NCBI GenBank assembly: GCA_034430175.1
Contig: DAOUFI010000001.1
Location: 62,001-126,000, forward strand
Reading direction: 5' to 3'
DNA: 64,000 nucleotides
DNA from: UBA6107 sp034430175
GTDB lineage: Bacteria; Chloroflexota; Anaerolineae; Anaerolineales; Anaerolineaceae
A program made the translations under genes and the position numbers. Position 1 is the stretch's first letter, and the number at the start of each line of letters is the position of its first letter. Below the pieces are notes generated by a model. The model saw nothing but the letters and a program-made list of their open reading frames with translations, was not told the origin of the DNA and ran no database searches. This document shows, one piece after another, positions 15,897 through 25,238 of this stretch.

Positions 15897-16034
15897 TTAA
15901 ATGACCAAAGAAAACACATCCCTCTGGCAGTTCACGGTGATCTCAACTACCTTCGCGAGCCTGTAGTTCAGCCGTAGCGTCGGGGTCAGCAAGAAGACGT
16001 TATTATTGGTCGTGCGCGGAAGATCGAACTTCAT
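15897..16034 (-). CDS. Small ORF of 45 residues, possible gene fragment
   Basis: Opens at the ATG ending at 16034, 15 bp after the saccharopine-dehydrogenase-like gene, with AGAG just upstream. The product (MKFDLPRTTNNNVFLL, then TPTLRLNYRLAKVVEITV) has an alternating pattern as in beta-strands but matches nothing I know. It may be a fragment of a lost gene or a short translated ORF. Low certainty. Confidence 0.3.
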   Translation of the reverse strand: MKFDLPRTTNNNVFLLTPTLRLNYRLAKVVEITVNCQRDVFSLVI

Positions 16035-16049
16035 ATTCTCTATTAGTTT

Positions 16050-17159
16050 TTAGTGTATCTCCGATGTAATTTTGATGCCCATCTTTTGCATGTCGCTGAA
16101 TAAACGGACCGGTTCGCAATACTGCCCCATCATCCATAATCCTGGACGAGAGTTCAGTTCATTAAGATATTGCATCAGACAGGCAGTGACAGGGATGGCG
16201 GTCAGCTCGTAACCATCGTGGTGAGATACTTTGACTGTTGAGATTACAGGTTTGCCAGCCAACTCTCCGCGTACTTCTCCCTGCAATTGGATCATGTATG
16301 GAGGACTTGAAAGATTAGACATTCCCCACCACATGAGTTTACCCAGTGGGCGCATTCCTCTTTGCGGGGCGATCTTCAAGCCGATAAAAACAATCGGAGT
16401 GATCAACCAATCGGTGATGAAATTGGAACCGGAGATGTAGAAACCGATCTCATTCAATGTGGGGAAGAGAGCTGGCAACAGGGCAAGCTCTTCAAAGTAC
16501 ATTGAGTAGCAGGTCCGTCTGCCGATCTCCCCACCAAAATCGATTGGTCGGTATTCATAAGACCCCGCTTTTGTCCAAGCCCCGCCCTTGTACGTGATTG
16601 CCCGGTAATCTTTAAAGACTTCCATCAATTCGTTCACTGAATCGGTGTATGGCATGGATTTTCCCATGTTCAGGTAACATGAGGTGACGGCAGATTTTGG
16701 ATTTTCAACTTTCGCCGCGGCGAACCTGACCAAAGACGCGGGTAACCCCGGATGGAAGCCAGCTTCGGTGATGAAACACAAATTAGTTTGTTTGATCTGG
16801 CGTTCATACCTTCTGAGCACGGCGAGTTTGTTTACATCCAGTTGCACATCGAGGTAATTCACTTTCGCTTCTATACATGCCTGAACAACAGTCTCGGTGT
16901 GTTGAGTGGTAGGAGAAGCCACCACCAGCAGATCGGTTCCCTTTATCCCATCTAGCAGGCAGGGTTTATCCGCGGCATCCATGCGAGTTGCGAAAACACG
17001 GTTCCCATTGAATTTCCCATTCAGGTCGTCAGCCAGAGCCATGGCTTTTTCGAAATTTCGTCCAGCGATGATTATCTTTACGTTGGTATTTGTTAGCAGA
17101 TGTCTGGCCAGGGATTTTCCCGTCATACCGTAACCACCCAGAATGGCTATCGTTTTCAT
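16050..17159 (-). CDS. Saccharopine dehydrogenase-like NAD(P)-binding oxidoreductase
   Basis: 369 residues. N-terminal Rossmann motif GGYGMTGKS (residues 8-16), basic residue after the second strand (AGRNFEK), and a TEAGFHPGLPASL block that is typical of saccharopine dehydrogenase-like reductases. The C-terminal half carries a hydrophobic stretch near residues 250-270 (ITPIVFIGLKI). True lysine-pathway activity is unlikely; lipid or polyketide enoyl reduction is seen in relatives. AAGGAG lies before the ATG. Confidence 0.8.
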   Translation of the reverse strand: MKTIAILGGYGMTGKSLARHLLTNTNVKIIIAGRNFEKAMALADDLNGKFNGNRVFATRMDAADKPCLLDGIKGTDLLVVASPTTQHTETVVQACIEAKVNYLDVQLDVNKLAVLRRYERQIKQTNLCFITEAGFHPGLPASLVRFAAAKVENPKSAVTSCYLNMGKSMPYTDSVNELMEVFKDYRAITYKGGAWTKAGSYEYRPIDFGGEIGRRTCYSMYFEELALLPALFPTLNEIGFYISGSNFITDWLITPIVFIGLKIAPQRGMRPLGKLMWWGMSNLSSPPYMIQLQGEVRGELAGKPVISTVKVSHHDGYELTAIPVTACLMQYLNELNSRPGLWMMGQYCEPVRLFSDMQKMGIKITSEIH

Positions 17160-17203
17160 TGTTTACTCCTTAGTTGCTACTTGTTCTCTTTAGTTTGAGA
17201 AGA

Positions 17204-17570
17204 TCAATGTGCTTGCTCATTCCCCGAAATTAGATGGGAATATAACTGGGGAAATTCTTGATAATTACTACCGTTGACGATCAGCCGAAACCCTTCCTTT
17301 TCCGAGCTCAAAATCGCCACCAGATTTTATAATGGTACAAACAATATCCTTGAGGAAATGCGAACCGTTATCTTTAAGCTCCATAAGGCTGGTGAGTGCT
17401 TTCTTGGGAACAATGAGGATGTGAATTAGCTAGCATTGTTTTGGGTGGTCAAAAGTAACCATAATATCGTTTTCTTTCTCTCTTTTTACTGGCAGCGCGA
17501 AGCCAAGATTTTCAAAACTCCGACCAGCGATCTTTTGAAGCACCAGCAAGTGACCCTTGTCATATATTTC
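17204..17570 (-). pseudogene. HIT-family protein, broken by a TAG codon and a frameshift
   Basis: Three reading segments join into one histidine-triad protein. Segment one ends FDHPKQC then an in-frame TAG at 17430-17432; it resumes as LIHILIVPKKALTSLMELKD, runs to about 17294, where a one-base shift is needed to continue as FRLIVNGSNYQEFPQLYSHL. In intact HIT proteins the last part reads QLHFHLIS with the catalytic His triad; here two positions are changed (LYSHL), so the active site is also lost. It starts directly behind the broken methyltransferase gene. Decayed gene of a nucleotide-binding hydrolase family. Confidence 0.8.
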
Positions 17571-17574
17571 TCAT

Positions 17575-18234
17575 CTACCAAATCCCCGGGAACAGACGAT
17601 ATCGCACTTTTTGCCTGTATTCGGCGTAACCAGGCAATTCATTAACCAACAACTCTTCTTCATTGATGATCCTAAGAATCAGAAAAGGGATCATCAACAG
17701 TGCGGGAATCATTGCCCAGGCGGAACCTAATGCCAGAGGTGTCATTACATACATAATAATTGAGCCGAGCTACATGGGGTGGCACACCAACGAATATGGA
17801 CCGGTCTGGATTACCTTTTGCTCCTCAGTCACTTCCACCACGCGTGACGCGAAGTTGTTTTCAAGAAACACAAGGATGATAAAAACGTACCCGGCAAAAA
17901 CCAGGAATGCTGACATCCAAACAAGCCAGTCTGGAACCTTCGACCATCCCAGGCGCACGTCAAAACCAGGCAGGATGAAAGCCAGCGTGAGCGGGATGCC
18001 AGATAGACCAACGATCCATTTTTGCTCGGTTGCTTTCTCATTTACTTTCATACGGCGGACAAGAAATTCCGGATTTTTCTTGAGGAAATAAATTATGATG
18101 ATGAGTAAAGGGTCAAAAATCACAGCCAGGTAAAGCCATGCCTGCCAATATTTAATAGTCCAGGCTGGCAGGAAGAAACAGGCACCAAGAATAATCAATC
18201 CACCAACTGCCCTGAGGATCATGCCGCGCGCCAA
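17575..18234 (-). pseudogene. Isoprenylcysteine-methyltransferase-family gene, split by an in-frame TAG
   Basis: The frame encodes helices and then GPYSLVCHPM, directly followed by TAG (17770-17772), where family members have an aromatic residue. The same frame continues intact for 64 codons (LGSIIMYVMTPLALGSAWAM, then EEELLVNELPGYAEYRQKVR, ending FPGIW), exactly the ICMT/NnrU-type C-terminus including the E-E-L and GYxxY residues. A single nonsense change of a Tyr codon therefore splits a gene of about 220 codons. No good ATG is seen; a TTG at 18234 or an ATT after GGAGG near 18260 could have been the start. Confidence 0.85.
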
Positions 18235-18333
18235 CCCTTCAGGAAGTTTGTTTTCAATAATTTCCTCCGTAGATGATCGAAGTCATTCATTAAATTATAC
18301 GTACATCCTTTTAATTAATTCCAAAAATTTAGA

Positions 18334-18354
18334 CCGGAACATCATTCGTTCCGG
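18334..18354 (-). terminator. Terminator after the 18397 gene
   Basis: CCGGAAC and GTTCCGG arms with a seven-base loop; on the minus strand followed by TCTAAATTTTTGG, 42 bp beyond the stop. Confidence 0.65.
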
Positions 18355-18396
18355 CCTGGCTAATAGAAAATGATTTAACTTGATCTGTTATGAATA

Positions 18397-20004
18397 CTAG
18401 ACAGGTGGTGTGACACCGCAATCGGCCAAACTCTGGCGTGTGTTTTGAGTCAGCTTGTTCCAAACTTTTAATTCCACTTTTCGAACAACTTCAGCATCTG
18501 TGATCTCAATGGTAATTTCTCTGGCTTTTTTGATTGCATCTTCAAGGCTCTTTTTTGCTTCCTCCAATGGGATTTCGCCGGTGTTCATATTACCTTCCGT
18601 GTCAATGGAAATCTTCCATTTGGATTCGTTGGCGACAGTTTGGATCTTGCCAGAAACGGAGTGACCCATGAGGTTTCCACCTTCCGTTTCCACCGCATCG
18701 ATCCACCCTTTAAGGATCAAGGAGTAATAGGACGTCAATAATGCTTTCTTCTCATTTTCTTCACTTGACCCGGTTTTCTTTTTCAAGGAACGAATTATCG
18801 AGCGATGATAATCCGAAATCGCGCCATCCGACGACTGACCTTCCAAGAACAATCTCAGGAGCAAGATCAAACCAGTAAATCCACCATCTGGCGTCGTGAT
18901 CGTTTCACCAGAGAATCTGGCATTTCTTAATCCCTGACGAGTGTTGATCATTACCGTTTGCTCTTCTGAAAGAATTCTCCTCGATTTGACCATGGAAATC
19001 AAGCCAGAGGCTTTCTCCACGGATAAGCCGACGGCTCTGGCGAAAGGCTGGCCAATGACGGTACCAGCTTCGAAGATGGATGCATAATTTTGGCTGACAT
19101 CATTGATAAGGTCATCACTACCGGTGAAAAAAAGGATATGCGTATTGGGAACCACCGGAAGATCAATGCTTGAGTCGGACGATTCCTGGATATTTTGCGT
19201 TGAGCAACGCATAATCGACAAACCCATGAGGATGAGCATGTAGCTTAATGAGTAAAGCATGTCTGACCCGATCGAGCTGATAAAATTCACCTGCCCATTG
19301 GGATAGTAAAGGTTATTGGCGGACGCGTATGAAAAAATCAGGTCAGCTATTGTTGTTAAAATATATCCTGCGGCTACCCAGCTCCAGGCATTGCCGTTCA
19401 CCCCTTGCTGATATTTAAAGGCCACGCGTAGAACGAAAATGAAAAGGAACACGTCACCAATCGGGTAGAAAAGGGTAAAGATAGTCGCGAGAACAGTTCC
19501 GGGTTCGTAATTCTGAATGACCGGGTTGACGATGAAAATGGCTACCAATCCCACCGCAATGATGCTGCACAACCAAATGATCAGTTTTTGAAGCGCGGTA
19601 GTCTCTTCAGGGATGGATCGGTTTCTGGAATCCAACGCGATATACATGGGGATATAGCCCAGAACCCAGAAGAAATCAGCGCCAGATGGAAACGGTGCTT
19701 CTTTTTGAGAAAACGAGGCAATCCCCCACCACCATTCAGCGATTGTCCATAAAGCCCAACCGATCATTAGGCCGAGCCAAAGCAGCCGGTTCTGACTTTT
19801 TTGGCCCATTCTGATCCAAAGCAAAATGGTGAGAATGAGAATTGCCAGCGCTTGGAATGAAGCAATATTGCTATTAAAAGCATAAACAAAATCGTTTCCG
19901 CCGATCCTAAAAACTGCAATCGCAACAATGGCAATGGAAAAGAATCCAATAAGGATTTGACGCCAATTTGCTCGAATCAATCCCCCCGGGTGTTCATTTT
20001 CCAT
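18397..20004 (-). CDS. Polytopic membrane protein with cytoplasmic PAS-like region, unknown function
   Basis: 535 residues. The first 265 residues hold eight or nine transmembrane helices, with WTIAEWWWG and PSGADFFWVLGY loops that recall membrane sensor domains of the MASE type. Residues about 280-395 look PAS-like, with an FFTGSDD opening, and the last 120 residues are charged helices. No histidine-kinase, GGDEF or HTH output domain follows, so signalling output is unclear. GGGAGG lies before the ATG and a terminator follows, so it is a single-gene unit. Confidence 0.6.
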   Translation of the reverse strand: MENEHPGGLIRANWRQILIGFFSIAIVAIAVFRIGGNDFVYAFNSNIASFQALAILILTILLWIRMGQKSQNRLLWLGLMIGWALWTIAEWWWGIASFSQKEAPFPSGADFFWVLGYIPMYIALDSRNRSIPEETTALQKLIIWLCSIIAVGLVAIFIVNPVIQNYEPGTVLATIFTLFYPIGDVFLFIFVLRVAFKYQQGVNGNAWSWVAAGYILTTIADLIFSYASANNLYYPNGQVNFISSIGSDMLYSLSYMLILMGLSIMRCSTQNIQESSDSSIDLPVVPNTHILFFTGSDDLINDVSQNYASIFEAGTVIGQPFARAVGLSVEKASGLISMVKSRRILSEEQTVMINTRQGLRNARFSGETITTPDGGFTGLILLLRLFLEGQSSDGAISDYHRSIIRSLKKKTGSSEENEKKALLTSYYSLILKGWIDAVETEGGNLMGHSVSGKIQTVANESKWKISIDTEGNMNTGEIPLEEAKKSLEDAIKKAREITIEITDAEVVRKVELKVWNKLTQNTRQSLADCGVTPPV

Positions 20005-20131
20005 AATTTACCTCCCGGTAACCTCTAAAGGACTGTTCCCCTATCAATGATTATACAAATTTCTGTCGTCTAGACAATACCAAAAACTTACAATGGATTA
20101 ACATTAATTCTGTTTGGAGATTACTGGCTGG

Positions 20132-20695
20132 CTAGAAAAGGAAAGGGATGAACCGTTTTGTTTTCTGCATGTACTCTGTGTAAGCTGACCCGAAATATTG
20201 CATACATTCCATTTCATCCGCCCTCGCAGTTATGAAAAGGAATACGGATGATGTGATCGCCAGAATAACACCCAGCCAGTGCAACGATTTGAAGAAAATC
20301 CCCCAGGTGAGAAGAAGCAACGAACTGTAAAGTGGATGTCTGATATAGTGAAAAATACCGCTGGTCACTAGTTGGGTGGTTTTTTCGAAGGACAGCAATT
20401 CGGGTTCAGATGAGCGTGCCTCTATAGTTTTGCCCCGTTTCCTTAATGTCAAAACACCAAGGGTTAAAGGAACAAGAGAAGAAAAAAGCAACAGCCACGA
20501 AATCAATTGATGCCATGACCACGGATCCGCGAACCAATGACGTAGATTTATTGCCAACAGGAATGCGATGCATTCCCAGGCAAAGAACCGGAAAAATCCG
20601 TGTGAACGAGGTGTTCGCAGAGAGCGCCAGGAGACAAGCACTACGACAAGAGATATTCCTAGAAAAACGATCCAAAAGTTTAAATCGAATTGCAT
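20132..20695 (-). CDS. Isoprenylcysteine carboxyl-methyltransferase family membrane protein
   Basis: 187 residues with four to five helices. The C-terminal SAM-binding region reads GIFHYIRHPLYSSLLLLTWG followed by RADEMECMQYFGSAYTEYM and ends in KRFIPFLF, the standard ICMT/PEMT arrangement (RHPxY, then E near FG..Y..Y). It probably methylates a small lipid or thiol at the membrane; substrate unknown. It is divergent from the Ca2+/H+ antiporter gene. Confidence 0.82.
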   Translation of the reverse strand: MQFDLNFWIVFLGISLVVVLVSWRSLRTPRSHGFFRFFAWECIAFLLAINLRHWFADPWSWHQLISWLLLFSSLVPLTLGVLTLRKRGKTIEARSSEPELLSFEKTTQLVTSGIFHYIRHPLYSSLLLLTWGIFFKSLHWLGVILAITSSVFLFITARADEMECMQYFGSAYTEYMQKTKRFIPFLF

Positions 20696-20761
20696 AGAAT
20701 AATTCTAGAGGATTCATTAAGCATAAGCAAGGAGGAGAGGCTGTTCTGGAATCAAATCCTG

Positions 20762-20767
20762 TATAAT
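20762..20767 (+). promoter_or_regulatory. -10 box of a likely leaderless promoter
   Basis: TATAAT seven bases before the ATG of the Ca2+/H+ antiporter gene. AGCAGG between them is a poor Shine-Dalgarno at too short a distance. Confidence 0.4.
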
Positions 20768-20774
20768 CAGCAGG

Positions 20775-21863
20775 ATGCGAAATTTACTCTTCTATTTAAA
20801 AAAGAATCCTCTTCAGATATTGTTACTGGCGATTCCATTCGCTATCCTGGCACAGGCTCTGAACTGGGGCGCTGTTTGGGTTTTTGGACTTTCAGCTGCC
20901 GGCGTGATTCCGCTGGCTGGGCTGATTGGTGAATCGACGGAAAATCTAGCCACTCACACTGGGCCTCGTGTAGGTGGGTTGATCAATGCGTCTTTGGGCA
21001 ACGCGGCCGAACTGATCATCACCCTCTTTGCCATCAAACAGGGTCTGCTGGAGCTGGTCAAAGCCTCCATCACTGGTTCGATCATCGGCAATCTGCTTTT
21101 CGTTCTTGGTTTATCTATATTGGCTGGTGGTTTAAAGAATGGCATTCAACATTTTGACCGCCGGCAGACTTCCAATAACATCATCCTACTCACCATCGCG
21201 CTGGTTGGACTGGCTGTGCCTTCTCTCTTTAGCCATGCCTCCGCTGATGGGTTGGTGGTACAGCATGTGGAGACCTTGAGCCTGTCGGTAGCCGGCGTGA
21301 TGATCCTGCTTTATGTCCTTGGTATCGTTTTTTCCCTCAAGGTGAAGGCGGATTCAGGTATTGGTTTCCCGACAAACGAAGTGGTGGGCCAGAAAAGTGA
21401 GTGGTCTGTAACAAAATGTCTGATTGTGCTGGCTTTGGCAACCGGAGGTGTGGTTTGGTTGAGCGAATTGCTGGTTGGCAGCGTGGAAGCCGTTGTGACC
21501 AGAACTGGCATGTCCGAGTTTTTCCTGGGTATTATCCTCGTTCCGATTATTGGCAATATCGCTGAGCACCTGGTAGCCGTAACCATGGCTTTGAAGAACA
21601 AGATGGAACTAAGCATGGAGATCGCGGTCTCGTCAAGTTTGCAGATTGCCTTGTTCGTAGCGCCGGTGTTGGTGTTCATTAGCCTGGCGATGGGAAATCC
21701 GTTGACCCTGGTTTTCAACCCCTTTGAACTGGCCGCACTGGGTTCGGCAGTGGTCATTGCCTATTTTGTCTCTGCCGATGGTGAATCGAGTTGGTTGGAG
21801 GGAGGCGCCTTGCTGGCGGTTTACGTAATTTTCGGACTGGCGTTCTTTATCTTCCCTGGTTAA
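20775..21863 (+). CDS. cax: Calcium/proton antiporter (CaCA/CAX family)
   Basis: 362-residue transporter with eleven predicted helices in two repeats. The signature alpha-repeats are visible: GNAAELIITLFAIKQG near residue 75 and GNIAEHLVAVTMALKNKMEL near 260, each with the Glu that binds calcium. It exports Ca2+ against proton entry across the cytoplasmic membrane. An AGCAGG lies directly before the ATG, but TATAAT seven bases upstream suggests a leaderless start. It ends at a bidirectional terminator shared with the flavoprotein gene. Confidence 0.92.
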   Translation: MRNLLFYLKKNPLQILLLAIPFAILAQALNWGAVWVFGLSAAGVIPLAGLIGESTENLATHTGPRVGGLINASLGNAAELIITLFAIKQGLLELVKASITGSIIGNLLFVLGLSILAGGLKNGIQHFDRRQTSNNIILLTIALVGLAVPSLFSHASADGLVVQHVETLSLSVAGVMILLYVLGIVFSLKVKADSGIGFPTNEVVGQKSEWSVTKCLIVLALATGGVVWLSELLVGSVEAVVTRTGMSEFFLGIILVPIIGNIAEHLVAVTMALKNKMELSMEIAVSSSLQIALFVAPVLVFISLAMGNPLTLVFNPFELAALGSAVVIAYFVSADGESSWLEGGALLAVYVIFGLAFFIFPG

Positions 21864-21868
21864 AAGCA

Positions 21869-21892
21869 ACTCCCGGTCACCTGACCGGGAGT
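21869..21892. terminator. Bidirectional terminator between convergent genes
   Basis: ACTCCCGGTCA and TGACCGGGAGT, eleven-base perfect arms with CC between. It starts five bases after the antiporter stop and four bases before the flavoprotein stop; the minus strand has TGCTTTTAA behind it. Confidence 0.8.
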
Positions 21893-21896
21893 CGAT

Positions 21897-22451
21897 CTAT
21901 TTCACCAATTTCTTTCCTATTTCATAAGCCTGTTTCATCAGGTCAAGGTTCTTTTTCGCGTCTCCCACGTCCATTAATGAGCCATACACGAACCCCGTTA
22001 TTTTTGAGTCCAAGAAGCGAAACATGGAATTAAGAGTGTAGATGGCATTAATGGCTCCTGATGTATAGACATCCACATCGCCATAAGTCAAGATGAAACC
22101 AACCGGTTTATTCCTGAAAACCTCATGGTTGCTGTTCCAGAGCGAGTACATGCGGTCGATGCAGACCTTCAACTGACCTGAGTAGGTGTACCAATAGATG
22201 GGGCTGGCCAGAAGTAGCGCGTCAGCAGAGCCAACTTTGGGATTCAGTTCCTGCATGTCATCTTTGATCGTACAAACACCTGTTTTGACACAGGCATTGC
22301 AACCGTTGCAGGGCGAAATCTTCAAGCCGTGTAGATAGATCGTTTCCACCTGCGCGCCCAGTTCCGTGGCTCCCGCGGCGGCCTGCGCGGCCAGGGTGTT
22401 GCTGTTGCCTTTTTTTCGCGGGCTGCCTTCGAGGATCAGGAGATTTTTCAT
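21897..22451 (-). CDS. NADPH-dependent FMN reductase / iron-sulfur flavoprotein family
   Basis: 184 residues with the flavodoxin-like fold. GSPRKKGNSNTLA at residues 9-21 binds the FMN phosphate; CNGCNACVKTGVC gives the compact cysteine motif of Isf-type flavoproteins that hold a [4Fe-4S] cluster; SPIYWYTYSGQLK is the next flavin contact. Probably an electron-transfer protein or quinone/nitro reductase in an anaerobe. AAAGGA precedes the ATG. Confidence 0.88.
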   Translation of the reverse strand: MKNLLILEGSPRKKGNSNTLAAQAAAGATELGAQVETIYLHGLKISPCNGCNACVKTGVCTIKDDMQELNPKVGSADALLLASPIYWYTYSGQLKVCIDRMYSLWNSNHEVFRNKPVGFILTYGDVDVYTSGAINAIYTLNSMFRFLDSKITGFVYGSLMDVGDAKKNLDLMKQAYEIGKKLVK

Positions 22452-22537
22452 GAGCTGATTCCTTTATGACTACTTATCAAGTTTTTCTCGCAAATGACAA
22501 AACTCAGAGGGGTTTGTCAACGGATACTTATAGGTCA

Positions 22538-23923
22538 TTAAAATTGATTTCTGATTACTTCGACTAATTCATGGCATCGAAGCTCCGCGATACCTGTGTA
22601 ATTTTCAATATCGAACAACTCTTGCATTTCAGACTCGTTGACCCAGCGAGTCACTGCCTCGCTCTGCATAATCAACCCGGTGAGTGGATTCTCGCGGCCC
22701 TGTTGGATTTCCTGCCAGGCCTGCATACTGAGACGTCGTAACTCTTCGTGCGTTTCCTGGCGATCTGCGCCGTGTCCCACACAGGCAACCAGCACCTTTT
22801 CAATAGCAGAAAAGGGTCCAAATTTCTCGAGGTTTCGCTGGATTATGGCGGGATTTACTTTGAGTCCTTCCACGATTTTCACCAGCGATATCAGGATCTC
22901 ATCCACGGCGAGAAATGTTTCCGGGAAGAGCAAACGTCGGTTGGCGCTATCATCGAGAGTGCGCTCGAGTAGCGAATTGGCAGCGTTGTTCCATGCGGTG
23001 AGGGGGGCGGTGCTGACGGCGCGAGCCAGCGAATCGATCTTCTCGCACTCGATGGGGTTGCGCTTGTAGGGCATGGCCGAAGAGCCGACTTGCTCTTCTC
23101 CGAACGGCTCAGCCAGCTCACCGATCACCTCGGACTGTAGCAGCCGCAGGTCGAAGGCAAATTTATATGCCGAGGATGCCAGCCCAGCCAGCGCGCAAAG
23201 AACGTCGTAATCCTGTTTGCGGGGATAGGTCTGTGTAGCCACCTCGAAGAAGGGCAGATCGATCATGCGGCTGATCTTCTCTTCGAAGCGTTTCTGTCCA
23301 TCGAGCCCGTAAAGCGAGACGTAAGAAGCCGCGTTGCCGACCGCGCCTTTGAAGCCCTTGCCCCTCAATGAATTGTGAACGCGATTGAGTGCTTCGAGAT
23401 CCGCGAGGAAGTCTTGCGCGTATGAAGCCAGCCTGTATCCCAGCGTGGTGGGTTCGGCTGGCTGTAGATGGGTGAAAGCGATCACCGGCAATGCGGCATA
23501 CTGTTCGATCTTCGCGGCAAATGCAGTCAGCAGGTTTCGCAACTTCGTCAGAAGGATCTCCAGTGAGCGTTTGATCTGCAGCACTTCGGTGTTATCTTTG
23601 ATGTCCATCGAGGTGGCTCCCAGGTGGATGATCCCACCAGCTTTGGGACACTGCGCGGCATAGACCTTGATCTCTGCCATCAGGTCGTGGTGGAGTTTTT
23701 CCTCGATCTCCAGCGCGCGCGGCACATCAATTTCATTCGCGTGGGCAGCGAGCTCCTGAACCTGCTCACTTGTGACCAGCCCCCATTCGGTCTGGGCTTC
23801 GGCCATGGCAACCCAGAGATGACGCCAGACGCGCCGTTTCTCTTCTTCCCCCCAAATTTCACGCATTTCGCGTGAACCATAACGCCAACTGAATGGGCTT
23901 TGAAAGCTCTCGAAGCCGGTCAT
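22538..23923 (-). CDS. purB: Adenylosuccinate lyase
   Basis: 461-residue member of the fumarase/aspartase superfamily. The signature loop SSAMPYKRNPIECE near residue 283 carries the catalytic Ser, and AFTHLQPAEPTT holds the general-acid His region. It cleaves adenylosuccinate to AMP plus fumarate and SAICAR to AICAR. Located four bases after purA and in one transcript with hpt, so all three steps around IMP/AMP are made together. Length is usual. Confidence 0.96.
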   Translation of the reverse strand: MTGFESFQSPFSWRYGSREMREIWGEEEKRRVWRHLWVAMAEAQTEWGLVTSEQVQELAAHANEIDVPRALEIEEKLHHDLMAEIKVYAAQCPKAGGIIHLGATSMDIKDNTEVLQIKRSLEILLTKLRNLLTAFAAKIEQYAALPVIAFTHLQPAEPTTLGYRLASYAQDFLADLEALNRVHNSLRGKGFKGAVGNAASYVSLYGLDGQKRFEEKISRMIDLPFFEVATQTYPRKQDYDVLCALAGLASSAYKFAFDLRLLQSEVIGELAEPFGEEQVGSSAMPYKRNPIECEKIDSLARAVSTAPLTAWNNAANSLLERTLDDSANRRLLFPETFLAVDEILISLVKIVEGLKVNPAIIQRNLEKFGPFSAIEKVLVACVGHGADRQETHEELRRLSMQAWQEIQQGRENPLTGLIMQSEAVTRWVNESEMQELFDIENYTGIAELRCHELVEVIRNQF

Positions 23924-23927
23924 TTTC

Positions 23928-25226
23928 TCAATCCCTGACGATCAGTGCCGAGCGCTCGGAACCGACCGAAATGTTCTTGACGGGTAGGCCAATGGTTTGC
24001 TCGATGAATTCGACATACTTACGGGCGGCCGCTGGCAGGTCCCGCCAGCGGCGGCAGGCGCCAAGTGGTTCCTGCCAACCGGGCAGGTTCTGGTAGATTG
24101 GCTGGCATTCAGCCATCAAGCGGGCATCGCCCGAAAAATCGAGTGAACGCATCTCCAACCCATTGTACTTGTAGGCAACGCAAACCGGAATTTCTTGCAA
24201 TCCAGACAGGATGTCGAGCTTGGTAATGAATAACTCGGTAAAGCGGTTGATCTCGTGCGCGTAACCCAGCAGAACCAGGTCCAACCAGCCCACCCGGCGC
24301 GGACGACCAGTGGTGGTGCCGTATTCATCCCATGGATTGGAACCGCTACCGCGCAGAAAATTCGCCATGTCTCCGTACAATTCGGTGGGGAAGGGACCGG
24401 CACCTACTCGGGTCTGGAAAGCCTTGGTCACACCGATGACGCGCCGGACTGGCTGCACGCCGATGCCCAACCCGCTGAAGATGCCGGTGGAGGTGGTGCA
24501 CGAACTGGTGACATAGGGGTAAGTTCCCTGTTCCACGTCGAGAAGCGTGCCCTGCGCGCCTTCACCCAGGATGGTTTTACCGCCATCAATCGCTGCCTGG
24601 ATCATGGGCCCGATACGGTGAATGTACGGTCTTAACTGAGCCATGCTTCCCAAAAATTCGTTAACAAGAGTTTGCGTATCCATGGCAGGTTGGTGATAAA
24701 GATCTACCAGCATCTGGTTGGCATTCTCGAAGTGTCTGGCAACACGATCACGAAAAGCTTCTTCATCGAGTATTTCACCGGCTCTCAAACCGCGGCGCGA
24801 TGCTTTATCCATGTAGGCCGGGCCGATACCGCGCCCTGTGGTGCCGATCCTGGAATTGCCCAGCGCGGCATCCTGCGCGCTATCAAGCAGGCGATGGGCC
24901 GGGGTGATCAACTGCGCGGCGTCGGAGATCCACAATCGTTCAGGGCTGATGGTCATTCCGGCGTCCTTTAAATTTTCCATTTCTTCGATCAGGGTCTGCG
25001 GATTCAACACCATGCCGTTGCCGATTACCCCGCGGGTATGGGGGTGAAGGATGCCCGAGGTGATCACATGCAGTTTGTAGATCTTATTTCCCACGGTCAC
25101 CGTGTGGCCGGCGTTATCGCCGCCGTTATAACGCGCGACGAAATCCGATTCTTTAGCCAACAGGTCGACAACGCGACCTTTCCCCTCATCTCCCCATTGC
25201 GCACCAATCACGATATCCAGCGGCAT
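23928..25226 (-). CDS. purA: Adenylosuccinate synthetase
   Basis: 432 residues. QWGDEGKGR (residues 10-18) is the GTP/IMP-binding loop with catalytic D13; GNSRIGTTGRGIGPAY and the C-terminal SVGSERSALIV are also typical. It makes adenylosuccinate from IMP, aspartate and GTP, the first committed step to AMP. It sits 12 bp after hpt and four bases before purB, a compact purine operon. Intact and of normal length. Confidence 0.97.
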   Translation of the reverse strand: MPLDIVIGAQWGDEGKGRVVDLLAKESDFVARYNGGDNAGHTVTVGNKIYKLHVITSGILHPHTRGVIGNGMVLNPQTLIEEMENLKDAGMTISPERLWISDAAQLITPAHRLLDSAQDAALGNSRIGTTGRGIGPAYMDKASRRGLRAGEILDEEAFRDRVARHFENANQMLVDLYHQPAMDTQTLVNEFLGSMAQLRPYIHRIGPMIQAAIDGGKTILGEGAQGTLLDVEQGTYPYVTSSCTTSTGIFSGLGIGVQPVRRVIGVTKAFQTRVGAGPFPTELYGDMANFLRGSGSNPWDEYGTTTGRPRRVGWLDLVLLGYAHEINRFTELFITKLDILSGLQEIPVCVAYKYNGLEMRSLDFSGDARLMAECQPIYQNLPGWQEPLGACRRWRDLPAAARKYVEFIEQTIGLPVKNISVGSERSALIVRD

Positions 25227-25238
25227 GGTACTCTCCTT

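Noticed and set aside
15897..16034. Outer-membrane beta-barrel fragment
   Set aside because: The 45-residue product has alternating residues, but the length is too short and nothing else in the window suggests an outer membrane.
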